DNA from: CBDDCX01 sp965226925
GTDB lineage: Bacteria; Gemmatimonadota; Gemmatimonadetes; Longimicrobiales; Gaopeijiaceae
Direction: 5' to 3'
DNA: 64,000 bases
Assembly (NCBI GenBank): GCA_965226925.1
Contig: CBDDEN010000006.1
Span: 248,001-312,000 of the forward strand
How positions within the stretch are numbered: the first letter of the stretch is position 1; every line of letters begins with the position of its first letter. A program made the position numbers and the translations under genes. The notes beneath the pieces are model-generated. The model worked only from the letters and a program-made list of their open reading frames with translations. It was not told the origin of the DNA and ran no database searches. Below, piece after piece: positions 27,102-35,634 of the stretch.

Positions 27102-27417
27102 ATGCAACCCTGGAAAATCAGCGCCGGACTCACCGCCGCCATCGCGGGGTCTGCCGTGCTGCTCGCCGGGCCGCGCCTCGAATACCTCGCGCCGTATCCG
27201 GCCGCTCCTCCTCGCCGAACACGGCGTCTTGCTCGCCCTGCACCTGGCGCTCGCACTCGCAGCCGTTGCGGCCGCCATCTACGCCGTCGCACGCGCCGCC
27301 GGGCTCGCCGACCTCGGCCGGCGCGTCGATCTCGCCGAGCGCTCCGTTCGGCGCGGCGAGGGGGACCCGGCCCTCACCGACGCGCTCCGCAGAGACGCCG
27401 AGGGCGACTGGGAATGA
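27102..27417 (+). pseudogene. small membrane protein, frameshifted
   Basis: ATG 27102 starts a hydrophobic helix (ISAGLTAAIAGSAVLLAG) that leaves frame near 27,200. A second helix (LLLAEHGVLLALHLALALAA) and an acidic tail (RRGEGDPALTDALRRDAEGD) continue in another frame to the stop at 27417. Joined, it would be a two-helix inner membrane protein of about 105 residues. Its end overlaps the next start (ATGA), which supports the second frame being native. Confidence 0.5.
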
Positions 27418-27854
27418 ACGCGGAGACCGGGCGGGCGGCGGACCGACGGGATCGACCCAAACGTGCGCGCACACCTCGCGGCGCGTCCGTCGAGACCCTG
27501 CCAGTCACCTGGCGGACGCAGGCCAAGGCGCTCCGCCGGTACAGGGGCGAGACGCCGGCCGTCGCGCTCGAAAGCTGCGCGACCGAGCTCGAGACCACGC
27601 TCCGGGAGAGGGACGAGACCACCCTCTCGCTGACGGAGGCCGCCAGGGAGAGCGGCTACTCCGCTGACCATCTCGGCCGCCTCGTGCGCGACGGCAAGAT
27701 CCCCAACACCGGAAGACCCGGCGCGCCCAGGATCGCCCGCTCGCACCTGCCACGGAAGGCACCAGCCGAGCCGCTACTGGTGGAAAAGCATCGCCGAGGC
27801 GAAGTTTCCAATGCGCAGATCGTGCAGTCCATCATCGAGAGAGGAATCGAATGA
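27414..27854 (+). CDS. HTH DNA-binding protein, excisionase-like
   Basis: The 146-residue product contains a MerR/HTH_17-like unit near residue 65-110 (LTEAARESGYSADHLGRLVR, then GKIPNTGRPGAPRI), as in excisionases and integrase-linked regulators. It lies directly upstream of the integrase and overlaps its start by four bases, so it is likely to control excision or integrase expression. The N-terminus is basic and may be disordered. No other domain is evident. Confidence 0.6.
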   Translation: MNAETGRAADRRDRPKRARTPRGASVETLPVTWRTQAKALRRYRGETPAVALESCATELETTLRERDETTLSLTEAARESGYSADHLGRLVRDGKIPNTGRPGAPRIARSHLPRKAPAEPLLVEKHRRGEVSNAQIVQSIIERGIE

Positions 27855-29015
27855 TGGCACGCACGAAACCTATCCGGCGCTCCTACGGCGCCGGCGAATG
27901 GGGCCGGAACCGGGTACGGGTCTTTCCCGATCCCAAGACCGGCCTGCTCCAGATCGAGTGGCGCGAGAACGGGCGCAGGCTCACAAGGTCGCTGAAGCAC
28001 CACGACTGGAGACGGGCGAAGCGGCAGGCGGACGAGTTCGCCGCTGGCTACCTCGGGCCGGAGATCGCAGGGCAAGGCGGAAGCCCAGTCCGAGCCACTC
28101 ACCCTGGAGACGCTTTTTGACATCTACGGTGAAGAGGTGACGCCCACCAAGCGTGGGCAGTCGCGGCTGCACGACAGGGCCGCGATGAGGATGTTCCTCG
28201 GTTGCTTCGGCAGGGACCGGAAGCCCGCAACGCTCTCCCAGCGCGACTGGGACCGGTTCATCCGGGAGCGGCGGTCGGGCAGGGTCGGCCCGAGCGGCAA
28301 GCCGGTGGCCGACCGGATGATCGAACGGGACCTGAAGTTCCTGCTCGCGGTCCTCAACTGGGCCGTGAAGTCGAGGGACGAGCAGGGCGAACTGCTCCTC
28401 GGCTCGAACCCGCTCAAGGGCCTGAAGACGCCCACGGAGAAGAACCCGACACGGGTGATGCTTACCGAGGAAGAATACCGGGTCCTGCTCCACGTGTCTC
28501 TGGAGATGGACTGGCGCTTTCACGTTGCTCTGGTCCTCGCACACGAGACAGGACACCGCATCGGCGCCATCCGTCAGCTTCAATGGTCGGACATCGACCT
28601 TGAATGCGGAGTGGTGCGGTGGCGCGCAGAGCACGACAAGTCGGGCTACGAGCACCGGACGCCGGTGACCGCCGAGGCGCTCGCCGCCTTGGAGGAGGTG
28701 CGAAAGAGGAATCCCGGTATCGGGGACGCCCCCGTGCTGCCCTCGCCGCAGGATCGCTCGAGGTGCGTGGGCTCCTGTCAGGCGCGCGGCTGGTGGCAAA
28801 AAGCGGAGGGGCTCGCGGGGCTTGAACCTAAGCGTGGGAGGGGCTGGCACTCGCTCAGGCGGAAGTTCGCCTCCGACCTCATGGACCAGCCGCTCAAGGT
28901 GCTCTGCGAACTCGGCGGCTGGAAGGAGGCCAAGACGGTGCTGCACTGCTACCAGCGGGCCGATGAGGCACAGCTCAGGAAGGCTCTGGAGAGCCGACGC
29001 AGAGTTCGCGCCTGA
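27851..29015 (+). pseudogene. tyrosine recombinase/integrase, frameshifted
   Basis: The N-terminal domain (TGLLQIEWRENGRRLTRSLK) is in one frame from ATG 27851 and the rest in another, read from about 28,075 (LETLFDIYGEEVTPTKRG). A one-base indel in GCAGGGCAAGGCGG near 28,070 joins them. The C-terminal catalytic domain keeps the arginine in GHRIGAIRQLQW, H.LR in WHSLRRKFA, and the GGWKEAKTVLHCYQRAD tail with the tyrosine. Full length would be about 388 residues. It ends the conjugative remnant, 54 bp from the disrupted SelA-like gene. Sequencing error is possible because the rest is intact. Confidence 0.8.
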
Positions 29016-29068
29016 GACCAATCAGCGGGAATCAAACGGCGGGAATCCGGCCAGCGAAGCCCGTAAGT

Positions 29069-29428
29069 TCAATAATCACATAAACATCCAAAACTGTGGG
29101 CGTTTGCCGCCTCGACTCCCAGCCGGTCGGCGATACGCTCGCCCACGCGGTCCTGGAGCTCCCGGAGGTCGACGAAGTGCTGGGAGGCCTCATACCACGC
29201 CGCCGTCACCTCGGGGGGCATGAGCGATCCGCCCCAATTGGTGATCGTGCCGGCCGCGTTGATCAGCGGCTTGATCCCGAGCGATTCGTAGACGCCGGGG
29301 CTCTGGGTTGCCGTGCCCCGAGCCGGGGCCTCGGCGCCTGTCAGCCCGGTAGGAGCCACGATGCTCGCGACCGCTGCGCCGGCTCCCGTCTTCAGTGCGA
29401 CACGGCGGGTCATTGAACGTCGGCTCAT
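29069..29428 (-). pseudogene. SelA-like PLP enzyme, N-terminal fragment with Tat-type signal
   Basis: From ATG 29428 the product begins with a twin-arginine-type leader (MTRRVALKTGAGAAVASIVA), then the start of a selenocysteine synthase/ammonia-lyase-like fold (YESLGIKPLINAAGTITNWG, then GERIADRLGVEAA). After GVEAA the frame diverges and stops within 12 codons, whereas the family continues for ~300 residues to the PLP lysine. The break coincides with the right end of the conjugative remnant near 29,100. The missing part is not in this window. Confidence 0.75.
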
Positions 29429-29532
29429 GGTTCTTCTCCTGATCTCACAGATGGTCGGCTAATGCCGCCGCCGGCCCTATGGTCGAGGGGGACCGTGTAA
29501 TCCACTCCCCCCTGCTTGCCACCTCAGGTGGC

Positions 29533-30783
29533 CTAGCCCCTTTCCGCCATCCGGGCCACGGCAGCCTCATCCGCGGCCGACACCTCCGCCCCCAACAGCC
29601 CTTCGACCACCACGGCACACACGACGTGCCCCGTGATGTTGGTCGCGCTCCGGAACATGTCCGGAATCCGGTCGATGCCCAGCAGGATGCCAAGTCCCGT
29701 GAGGGGCACGCCCGCGGCCTCGAGGATCGGGGCCAACGTCACGATGCTCGCCGAGGGCACGGGAGCCACGGACATGGCGACCAGGAAGCCGACCATGCCG
29801 GCCGCGATCAGGGCACTCGTGGATAGTGGGACGCCGGAAATAGCGGCCAGGAACTCGACCGCGGCTCCCTGAAACAGCGCGCTTCCGGCACGGTTGATGG
29901 CCGCTCCGAGAGAGAGCACTAGGGACGCCACGGGAGGCGATACCCCGAGGTTCTCGGCGTCTTCGAAGATGACGGGGAGCGAAGCCACCGAACTCGTGGT
30001 GGAGAACCCGATCGTGTAGCTCCCCACCACTCCACGGATGAACTCACCGACTCGCTTTCGGCCCAGGAAGCGAACCGAAGGCAGGTAGAAGAGCGCCATG
30101 AAGACGAAAAGGCCCACGATGACGGTCGCGACGAAGACCGCAAGACCCGCTAGGAGTCCAAGACCCATGCGAGCCATGACCGGCGCGGTCAGACCGAAGA
30201 CCCCGACCGGCGCCGTCCACAGGATCCAGTCGATCAGCTTCACGAACACCGCGCTTATGTCCTCGGCCAGAGTGATCAACCGTGCTCGCCGGTCCTCACT
30301 CAGGGCCCCCGCGGCCGCCGCCACGAGCAGCGAGAAAACGATGAGCGGGAGTAGCGCTCCTTCGGATGCGGCCGCGAACGGGTTCGGAGGGATGAGGCGC
30401 AGGAAGAAGTCGAGAAGGCCGGGGATCTCGGGAAGCGCCTCGCCGGCCGCGTCGGCCTGCACCGAAGCGGGCCAGATTCCCAGAGCGATCCTCATGAAGA
30501 CCATCCCTATGATGATCGCCGGAATCGTAGTGCCCCAGAAGAAGCCCAGCGCCGAGCCTCCCAGCTTCCCGACCGTCTTCGGGTTCCCGAGCCGGGCAAC
30601 GCCAACGAAGATCGTCGTCACCACCAGCGGGGTCACCACCATACGGATCGCGTTGATGAACAGGGTGCCAAGGGGGGCGACACCTTCCGCGAGCCGGTCG
30701 AGGATGCCGATGTCGGTGGCGGCGGCGACAAGCCCGACGACGAGGCCGAGGATCAGGCCGAGGGCCGTGGCGAGATGGTTCAA
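29533..30783 (-). CDS. dicarboxylate/amino acid:cation symporter (DAACS)
   Basis: The 416-residue inner membrane protein has about eight transmembrane helices and the family signatures: NAIRMVVTPLVVTTIFVGVA after helix 2, the serine-rich hairpin SYTIGFSTTSSVASLP, and the substrate-site segment near DRIPDMFRSATNITGH. Members couple sodium or proton flux to uptake of glutamate, aspartate or C4-dicarboxylates; the exact substrate is not decided. The length is normal. The start ATG 30783 overlaps the stop of the upstream alkyltransferase-like gene by four bases, so the two are co-transcribed. Confidence 0.92.
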   Translation of the reverse strand: MNHLATALGLILGLVVGLVAAATDIGILDRLAEGVAPLGTLFINAIRMVVTPLVVTTIFVGVARLGNPKTVGKLGGSALGFFWGTTIPAIIIGMVFMRIALGIWPASVQADAAGEALPEIPGLLDFFLRLIPPNPFAAASEGALLPLIVFSLLVAAAAGALSEDRRARLITLAEDISAVFVKLIDWILWTAPVGVFGLTAPVMARMGLGLLAGLAVFVATVIVGLFVFMALFYLPSVRFLGRKRVGEFIRGVVGSYTIGFSTTSSVASLPVIFEDAENLGVSPPVASLVLSLGAAINRAGSALFQGAAVEFLAAISGVPLSTSALIAAGMVGFLVAMSVAPVPSASIVTLAPILEAAGVPLTGLGILLGIDRIPDMFRSATNITGHVVCAVVVEGLLGAEVSAADEAAVARMAERG

Positions 30784-31127
30784 GGCAGGTCCTGGAGGAT
30801 GCGATCGATCACCTCATCGGCTGCGGACCATCCGAAGCGGTCCCAATCGATGCGACCGCCCGCGCTGAAGGCGACTCCCTCGTCTTCCAGCAGGGCGCGC
30901 TGAATCTGGGCCGTGTGGTGAATCTCGGACGTCGAGATCTTCCCGGTGCTGCTCACCACCCGCCACCAGGGAACGTCCATGTCGTCGGTGAGTGCCGAGA
31001 GGGCGCCCCCGACCGCCCGGGGCGCCCGGGGCCGGCCGGCCATGGCCGCGACGTCGCCGTAGGAGAGGATGTGACCCCGGGGGATGGCCGCGACCACCGC
31101 GTACACTCGTCGGGAGAAGGGTGTCAT
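30780..31127 (-). CDS. alkyltransferase-like protein (MGMT-fold)
   Basis: The 115-residue product is the DNA-binding domain of O6-alkylguanine transferases (PRGHILSYGDVAAMAGRPRA, then RAVGGALS) but reads VPWWRVV where active enzymes have the IPCHRV cysteine. It is therefore an ATL protein: it binds O6-alkylguanine and, in characterised members, hands lesions to nucleotide excision repair instead of removing the alkyl group. The length is normal for ATLs. It heads a two-gene unit with the symporter. Confidence 0.88.
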   Translation of the reverse strand: MTPFSRRVYAVVAAIPRGHILSYGDVAAMAGRPRAPRAVGGALSALTDDMDVPWWRVVSSTGKISTSEIHHTAQIQRALLEDEGVAFSAGGRIDWDRFGWSAADEVIDRILQDLP

Positions 31128-31309
31128 GTGTGGTGACAGGGTGATGGCTGGTGTGATGGCCGCGCTCCAGTAGGTCCGCTAAAGTGTCGTGGCTGCACTC
31201 TCGTGGGCTCCGCTGTAGGTTGACGGACACGAGAGGGTGAGCCGAGTATACGCGCAAGCCCCCCGCTCGCGCCCGTTCGCCGACCCGTCCATCGAGAGCC
31301 TGTCCTTAC

Positions 31310-32638
31310 GTGCGAGTCATCGGTCTATCCCTTACGCTGCTCCTGCTCTTCGGGATCACGTTCGTGGCGTTCGAGGCCACGGCGCCTGCCTTCCCGGGCG
31401 CCGAACTGGCCGTGCTCATCGGTTTCGTGCTCCTGATCGCAAACGTCGCCGGGAGCTTGGCCGCGTCGTCGGGGCTTCCGAGACTGACCGGATACCTCAT
31501 CGTGGGCATTCTGGCCGGTCCCTCCGTTCTGGGGCTCATGTCGGTGGAAGCGGTGGAGGAGCTGGCACTCATCGACAACTTCGCGCTGGTGCTCATCGCG
31601 CTGATGGCCGGCGGGGAGTTGAAGCTGTCGCACCTGAGGCCTCAGGCCAGGAACATCCTCTACGCCACGCTCTCGGTGACCGTCTTCGTATGGGCCGGCA
31701 TAGCCGCGCTCGTGGTGTTGATGCGCCCGATCGTCCCCTTCCTCGCCGACCTCCCGTTTCCGGGTGTCGTGGCCGTCGGCCTGCTCCTCGGGATCTGGTG
31801 CGCCAATTCGTCCCCGGATCTGACGGTGGCGGTCATCGAGGAGATGCACGCGCATGGCCCCCTGGCCGACGTCGTTCTCGGGGTCACGATCGTGAAGGAC
31901 GTGGTCGTCATCGTCTTCTTCACGCTGACCCTGGCGTTGGTTGCGCCCCTCTTGAACCCTGGTGAACACTTCGACAGCCTCGTGCTGGTCCACCTGGGCC
32001 GGGACGTGGGTGGGGCGCTGGTGGTGGGCGCCGCGATGGGATGGGTGTTCTCCGTCTATCTGGGCGACGACAAGGACGGCCACCGTCCGCCGATCGCCAC
32101 GTTCTTGTTCGCCTATGTCGTCGTCGTGGTCGTCGCCCGGCTTGAAGTGGAACTCCTCCTCGCCGGCGTAGCCGCCGGGTTCGTCATCGAGAACCTCTCG
32201 CCCGCCGGAGATCGCATGATCCGCGGGATTCAGTCGGTCGCGGTCGTGATTTTCGCGTTCTTCTTCGTGGTGGCCGGGGCCCGCCTGGATCTCGGTGCGG
32301 TTCGTCAGTTCTGGCTCGCCGCCGTCATCATCTTCTGCGGACGCGCCGCTCTCACCTACTGGGGTGCCCGGGTCGGACTCGCTCGAGCAGGGGCGTCGCC
32401 CGAGATTGGGCAGAAGACCTGGCAGGGCCTGCTTTCACAGGGTGGGGTAACCCTCGGGCTGGTACTCCTGATCCAGAATAGCTTCCCTGCGGTGGGTTCA
32501 GGGATCGTGGCCCTCGGGATGGCGGTCATCATCGGGAACATCATGGTCGGGCCCATTCTGTTGAAGCGAGCGCTCATGAGCGCCGACTCGCCAATCACTC
32601 CTGATCCGGAGCCGCGGGCCGCGGCCGTGGGGGGCTAG
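31310..32638 (+). CDS. CPA2-type cation:proton antiporter (Kef-like, no TrkA domain)
   Basis: The 442-residue product has about twelve membrane helices with the CPA2 pattern: GLPRLTGYLIVGILAGPSVL in the N-terminal half, ANSSPDLTVAVIEE and VTIVKDVVVIVFF (conserved aspartates), and the C-terminal LLSQGGVTLGLVLLIQ. No TrkA-N regulatory domain follows, unlike the antiporter at 48-52 kb. It exchanges Na+ or K+ for protons at the inner membrane. GTG 31310 is used. It ends 4 bp before the CDF exporter start, so the two form an ion-homeostasis operon. Confidence 0.9.
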   Translation: MRVIGLSLTLLLLFGITFVAFEATAPAFPGAELAVLIGFVLLIANVAGSLAASSGLPRLTGYLIVGILAGPSVLGLMSVEAVEELALIDNFALVLIALMAGGELKLSHLRPQARNILYATLSVTVFVWAGIAALVVLMRPIVPFLADLPFPGVVAVGLLLGIWCANSSPDLTVAVIEEMHAHGPLADVVLGVTIVKDVVVIVFFTLTLALVAPLLNPGEHFDSLVLVHLGRDVGGALVVGAAMGWVFSVYLGDDKDGHRPPIATFLFAYVVVVVVARLEVELLLAGVAAGFVIENLSPAGDRMIRGIQSVAVVIFAFFFVVAGARLDLGAVRQFWLAAVIIFCGRAALTYWGARVGLARAGASPEIGQKTWQGLLSQGGVTLGLVLLIQNSFPAVGSGIVALGMAVIIGNIMVGPILLKRALMSADSPITPDPEPRAAAVGG

Positions 32639-32642
32639 AGCG

Positions 32643-33605
32643 ATGCGTCACGTCCACGGGTCCCCGTACCGTCACGCCTTCGGTGCCCGGGGCCGCGACC
32701 TGGAGAGCGTCGTCGACCGCCGTTCTCAGTCGAGTCGGCTGTGGATCGTGCTCGTGATCACCGGCGCGTTCATGGTCGCGGAGTTGGTGGGCGGAGTGCT
32801 GGCCAACTCCCTGGCCCTACTGGCCGACGCCGGTCATATGCTCACCGACGTTCTGGCACTGGCCCTGTCGCTCATCGCCATGCGCCTCGCGATGCGTCCT
32901 CCGAGCCAGGAGCGGACCTTCGGGTACGTCCGTCTGGAGATTCTGGCCGCGCTGGTGAACGGGGCCGTGCTACTGGGCATCAGCGTCTGGATCGCTTGGG
33001 AAGCGTGGGGACGCCTGCGGGCGCCCGAAGAGGTCGATGCACCGTTGATGATGGTGGTGGCCGTGCTGGGGCTCCTCGTCAACATCGCGGGTGCGGCGCT
33101 TCTCAAGGAGCACGCAGGCGACAACCTGAACGTCAGAGGAGCGTACCTGCACGTTCTCGGGGATCTACTCGGGTCCGTGGGAGCCATCGGGGCCGGGGCC
33201 GTCATCTTGCTCACCGGGTGGACGCCGGCGGATGCGCTCGTCTCCGTGGTCATCGCCGGGTTGATCCTCTTAGGGGCGTGGCGTCTGGTCAGGGAGGCGA
33301 CCGAAGTGCTGCTCGAGATGGTGCCCAGGCACGTCGACATGACCGAGGTGCTCCGGGATCTACAGGCCATCCCACACCTCGACGACGTGCACGACCTCCA
33401 CGTGTGGACGCTCACGAGTGGGTTCGTAGCGCTCAGCGGGCACGGTGTCCTGGACTCTCCCGAGCAGCATCAGCGCGTCCTCGACGAGATCGGAGAGCGG
33501 ATGGGAGCGCGCGGTATCGAGCACGTGACGTTTCAACTGGAGCCGGTTCGCCTGCACCAGATCGATCCTCCGAAAGGCACGGCCGACGGAGAGGCGGAGG
33601 CGTAG
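32643..33605 (+). CDS. cation diffusion facilitator metal exporter (CzcD/ZitB-like)
   Basis: The 320-residue product has six membrane helices with the paired metal site motifs LADAGHMLTD in helix 2 and HVLGDLLGS in helix 5, then a cytoplasmic domain (IPHLDDVHDLHVWTLTSGF). This matches CDF exporters that swap cytoplasmic Zn2+, Co2+ or Cd2+ for protons. The His-rich loop is short (HVHGSPYRHAFG at the N-terminus). ATG 32643 lies 4 bp after the antiporter stop. Confidence 0.93.
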   Translation: MRHVHGSPYRHAFGARGRDLESVVDRRSQSSRLWIVLVITGAFMVAELVGGVLANSLALLADAGHMLTDVLALALSLIAMRLAMRPPSQERTFGYVRLEILAALVNGAVLLGISVWIAWEAWGRLRAPEEVDAPLMMVVAVLGLLVNIAGAALLKEHAGDNLNVRGAYLHVLGDLLGSVGAIGAGAVILLTGWTPADALVSVVIAGLILLGAWRLVREATEVLLEMVPRHVDMTEVLRDLQAIPHLDDVHDLHVWTLTSGFVALSGHGVLDSPEQHQRVLDEIGERMGARGIEHVTFQLEPVRLHQIDPPKGTADGEAEA

Positions 33606-33738
33606 CGGGGGGTGGTAGGAGTATCGGGGGCCGGCACGAGGTTGGTCTTCTTGGTCAGCTGAGCCCGCCTGACGGGCTGAACGCGGGGAGTCTCATTATG
33701 ATCCGGCCCCGGAGGCGCGGGAGTCCGGTTCCGTCATG

Positions 33739-33766
33739 TTGCGGTGCACTCCCGGCCCGATATCAT
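33739..33766 (+). promoter_or_regulatory. possible sigma70-type promoter
   Basis: TTGCGG and TATCAT are separated by 16 bp, about 60 bp upstream of ATG 33823. The match is visual only. Confidence 0.3.
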
Positions 33767-34023
33767 GAGGGTCTTCACGGATCAATGACGCCCTCCGAGC
33801 GGGGACGCTACGAAGGAGCGGTATGATGAAACGTATGCTCTTCCTCTTTCGCCGGCCTCGCGACGGCTCTTCCGCTGTCGGTGAGCGCGCAGCTCGCCAC
33901 CGAGCTTTCCAGTCAGGTGCGTGACCGCTACGTGACCGTCTCCGCCCCCGCCTACGTACTCAGGAACGTCACGCTCGTGGACGGCACGGGTAGGGCGCCG
34001 CAGCGGGGGGTCTCCGTGGTGGT

Positions 34024-34140
34024 CGTGACGGGCGCGTCCGCCTAGAGCGCATCCCGAACACGAAACGGGCCACCTTGGACGACTTCATCAAGCGCACCGT
34101 CACCGATGAAGCCCTCGCCATCTACACCGACGAGTTTCCG
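34024..34140 (+). mobile_element. 117-bp internal slice of the IS1595 transposase gene
   Basis: This matches 14101-14217 at 116 of 117 positions (A at 34044 where the transposase has G), in the same orientation. It contains no element ends and lies within the amidohydrolase gene between GTGGTGGT and AGAGGGGCGC. The single difference creates TAG in the host frame. Confidence 0.92.
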
Positions 34141-34223
34141 AAGAGGGGCGCATCACTCAGATCGGCACGAACGTGGACATCCCTCAGGACGCCGACGTGC
34201 TCACCTATTCGGGACACACTCTC

Positions 34224-35057
34224 ATACCGGGACTTTTCGGTCTTCACGACCACATGTACTACACGGCGGCGGGCGGACGCGGCGCCCAGATGTCGTTCAC
34301 CGGGCCCCGCCTTTACCTCGGAGCCGGCGTGACCACGGTGCGGACCACGGGGAGCCGCCAGCCCTACGCCGAACTGAACCTCAAGGCGGAGATCGACAAC
34401 GGACGTCTACCAGGACCCCGGATTCACATCACGGCGCCCTACATCACGGGGGGTGAAGGCAACACCGGGATGACGCTGCTCAGCTCTCCTGAGCAGGCCC
34501 GCCGCTTCGTAGCGTATTGGGCCGAAGAGGGCGCCACCTGGATCAAGGCCTACACGAACATCCGCCGGGCCGAGATGGCCGCGGTCGTCGATGAAGCGCA
34601 CAAGCGCGGCATGAAGGTGACGGGGCACATCTGCTCCATCATACCGGGACTTTTCGGTCTTCACGACCACATGTACTACACGGCGGCGGGCGGACGCGGC
34701 GCCCAGATGTCGTTCACCGGGCCCCGCCTTTACCTCGGAGCCGGCGTGACCACGGTGCGGACCACGGGGAGCCGCCAGCCCTACGCCGAACTGAACCTCA
34801 AGGCGGAGATCGACAACGGACGTCTACCAGGACCCCGGATTCACATCACGGCGCCCTACATCACGGGGGGTGAAGGCAACACCGGGATGACGCTGCTCAG
34901 CTCTCCTGAGCAGGCCCGCCGCTTCGTAGCGTATTGGGCCGAAGAGGGCGCCACCTGGATCAAGGCCTACACGAACATCCGCCGGGCCGAGATGGCCGCG
35001 GTCGTCGATGAAGCGCACAAGCGCGGCATGAAGGTGACGGGGCACATCTGCTCCATC
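34224..35057 (+). repeat. perfect 417-bp tandem duplication
   Basis: Positions 34224-34640 are repeated directly at 34641-35057. 417 bp is 139 codons, so the frame is kept. The junction reads CTCCATC-ATACCGGG. I see no differences between the copies, which points to a recent event or an assembly artefact. Confidence 0.9.
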
Positions 35058-35634
35058 AGCTTTGCCGAAGCGGTGGACATGGGCTTCGACAACATCGAGC
35101 ACGGGCTTCACACGGCCTCGGACTACAACCCCGACAAAGAGCCCGACATGTGCCCGCCGAACAACCGTATGGTCGCTCTCAGCGTCGACGTGAGGGGTCC
35201 CGAGGTCGAGGCTACGTTCCGGAAGATGGTCGACGGCGGTGTGGCCATGACGTCGACACTTCCGGTCTACGAGATGTCCTATCCGAACCGCGACGTGAAG
35301 GACCCGCGGGCGCTCGAGGCGATGACGCCCGAGATCCGCGAGGATTTCGCGGCGCGCCTGTCGGAGGTGCCGTACGTGATGGCCGAGCGCATGTGGGATC
35401 CGGAGGTGCGAATCGACGGGCCGGTGGCCACGCTCTGGACGGCGTACGACTTCTACCGCGGTCTTGAGTTCAGCCACTGCGGCACGGACGCGTTCCAACT
35501 CGCCAAGACGCCGGACGGATGGAAGGTGGCGGCGGTCAGCTACACGGTGCAAATGCCGCCGGACTGCAGCACCCATCCGGCGGGTCCGCCAGGGAAGGAG
35601 TAGGGATCGACCCCCCTAAACCCGGCCCGCCGGG

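Larger units (their letters stand above)
33823..35603 (+). pseudogene. secreted amidohydrolase, rearranged patchwork
   Basis: The original gene encodes a signal peptide (GLATALPLSVSAQLA) and an imidazolonepropionase-like amidohydrolase: APAYVLRNVTLVDGTGRAPQ, then HTLIPGLFGLHDHMYYT (metal-binding HxH; the usual D is F or H here) and the carboxylate-lysine/His region EEGATWIKAYTNIRR and MKVTGHICSI. It carries four lesions: a frameshift in the signal peptide near 33,840; a 117-bp transposase slice at 34024-34140 that introduces a stop; a perfect 417-bp tandem duplication; and replacement of the C-terminal half near 35,390. There the frame passes into an NTF2/SnoaL-like tail (DGPVATLWTAYDFYRGLEFS, then GWKVAAVSYTV). 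The main open part starts near 34173. It is not expected to be functional. Confidence 0.8.
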
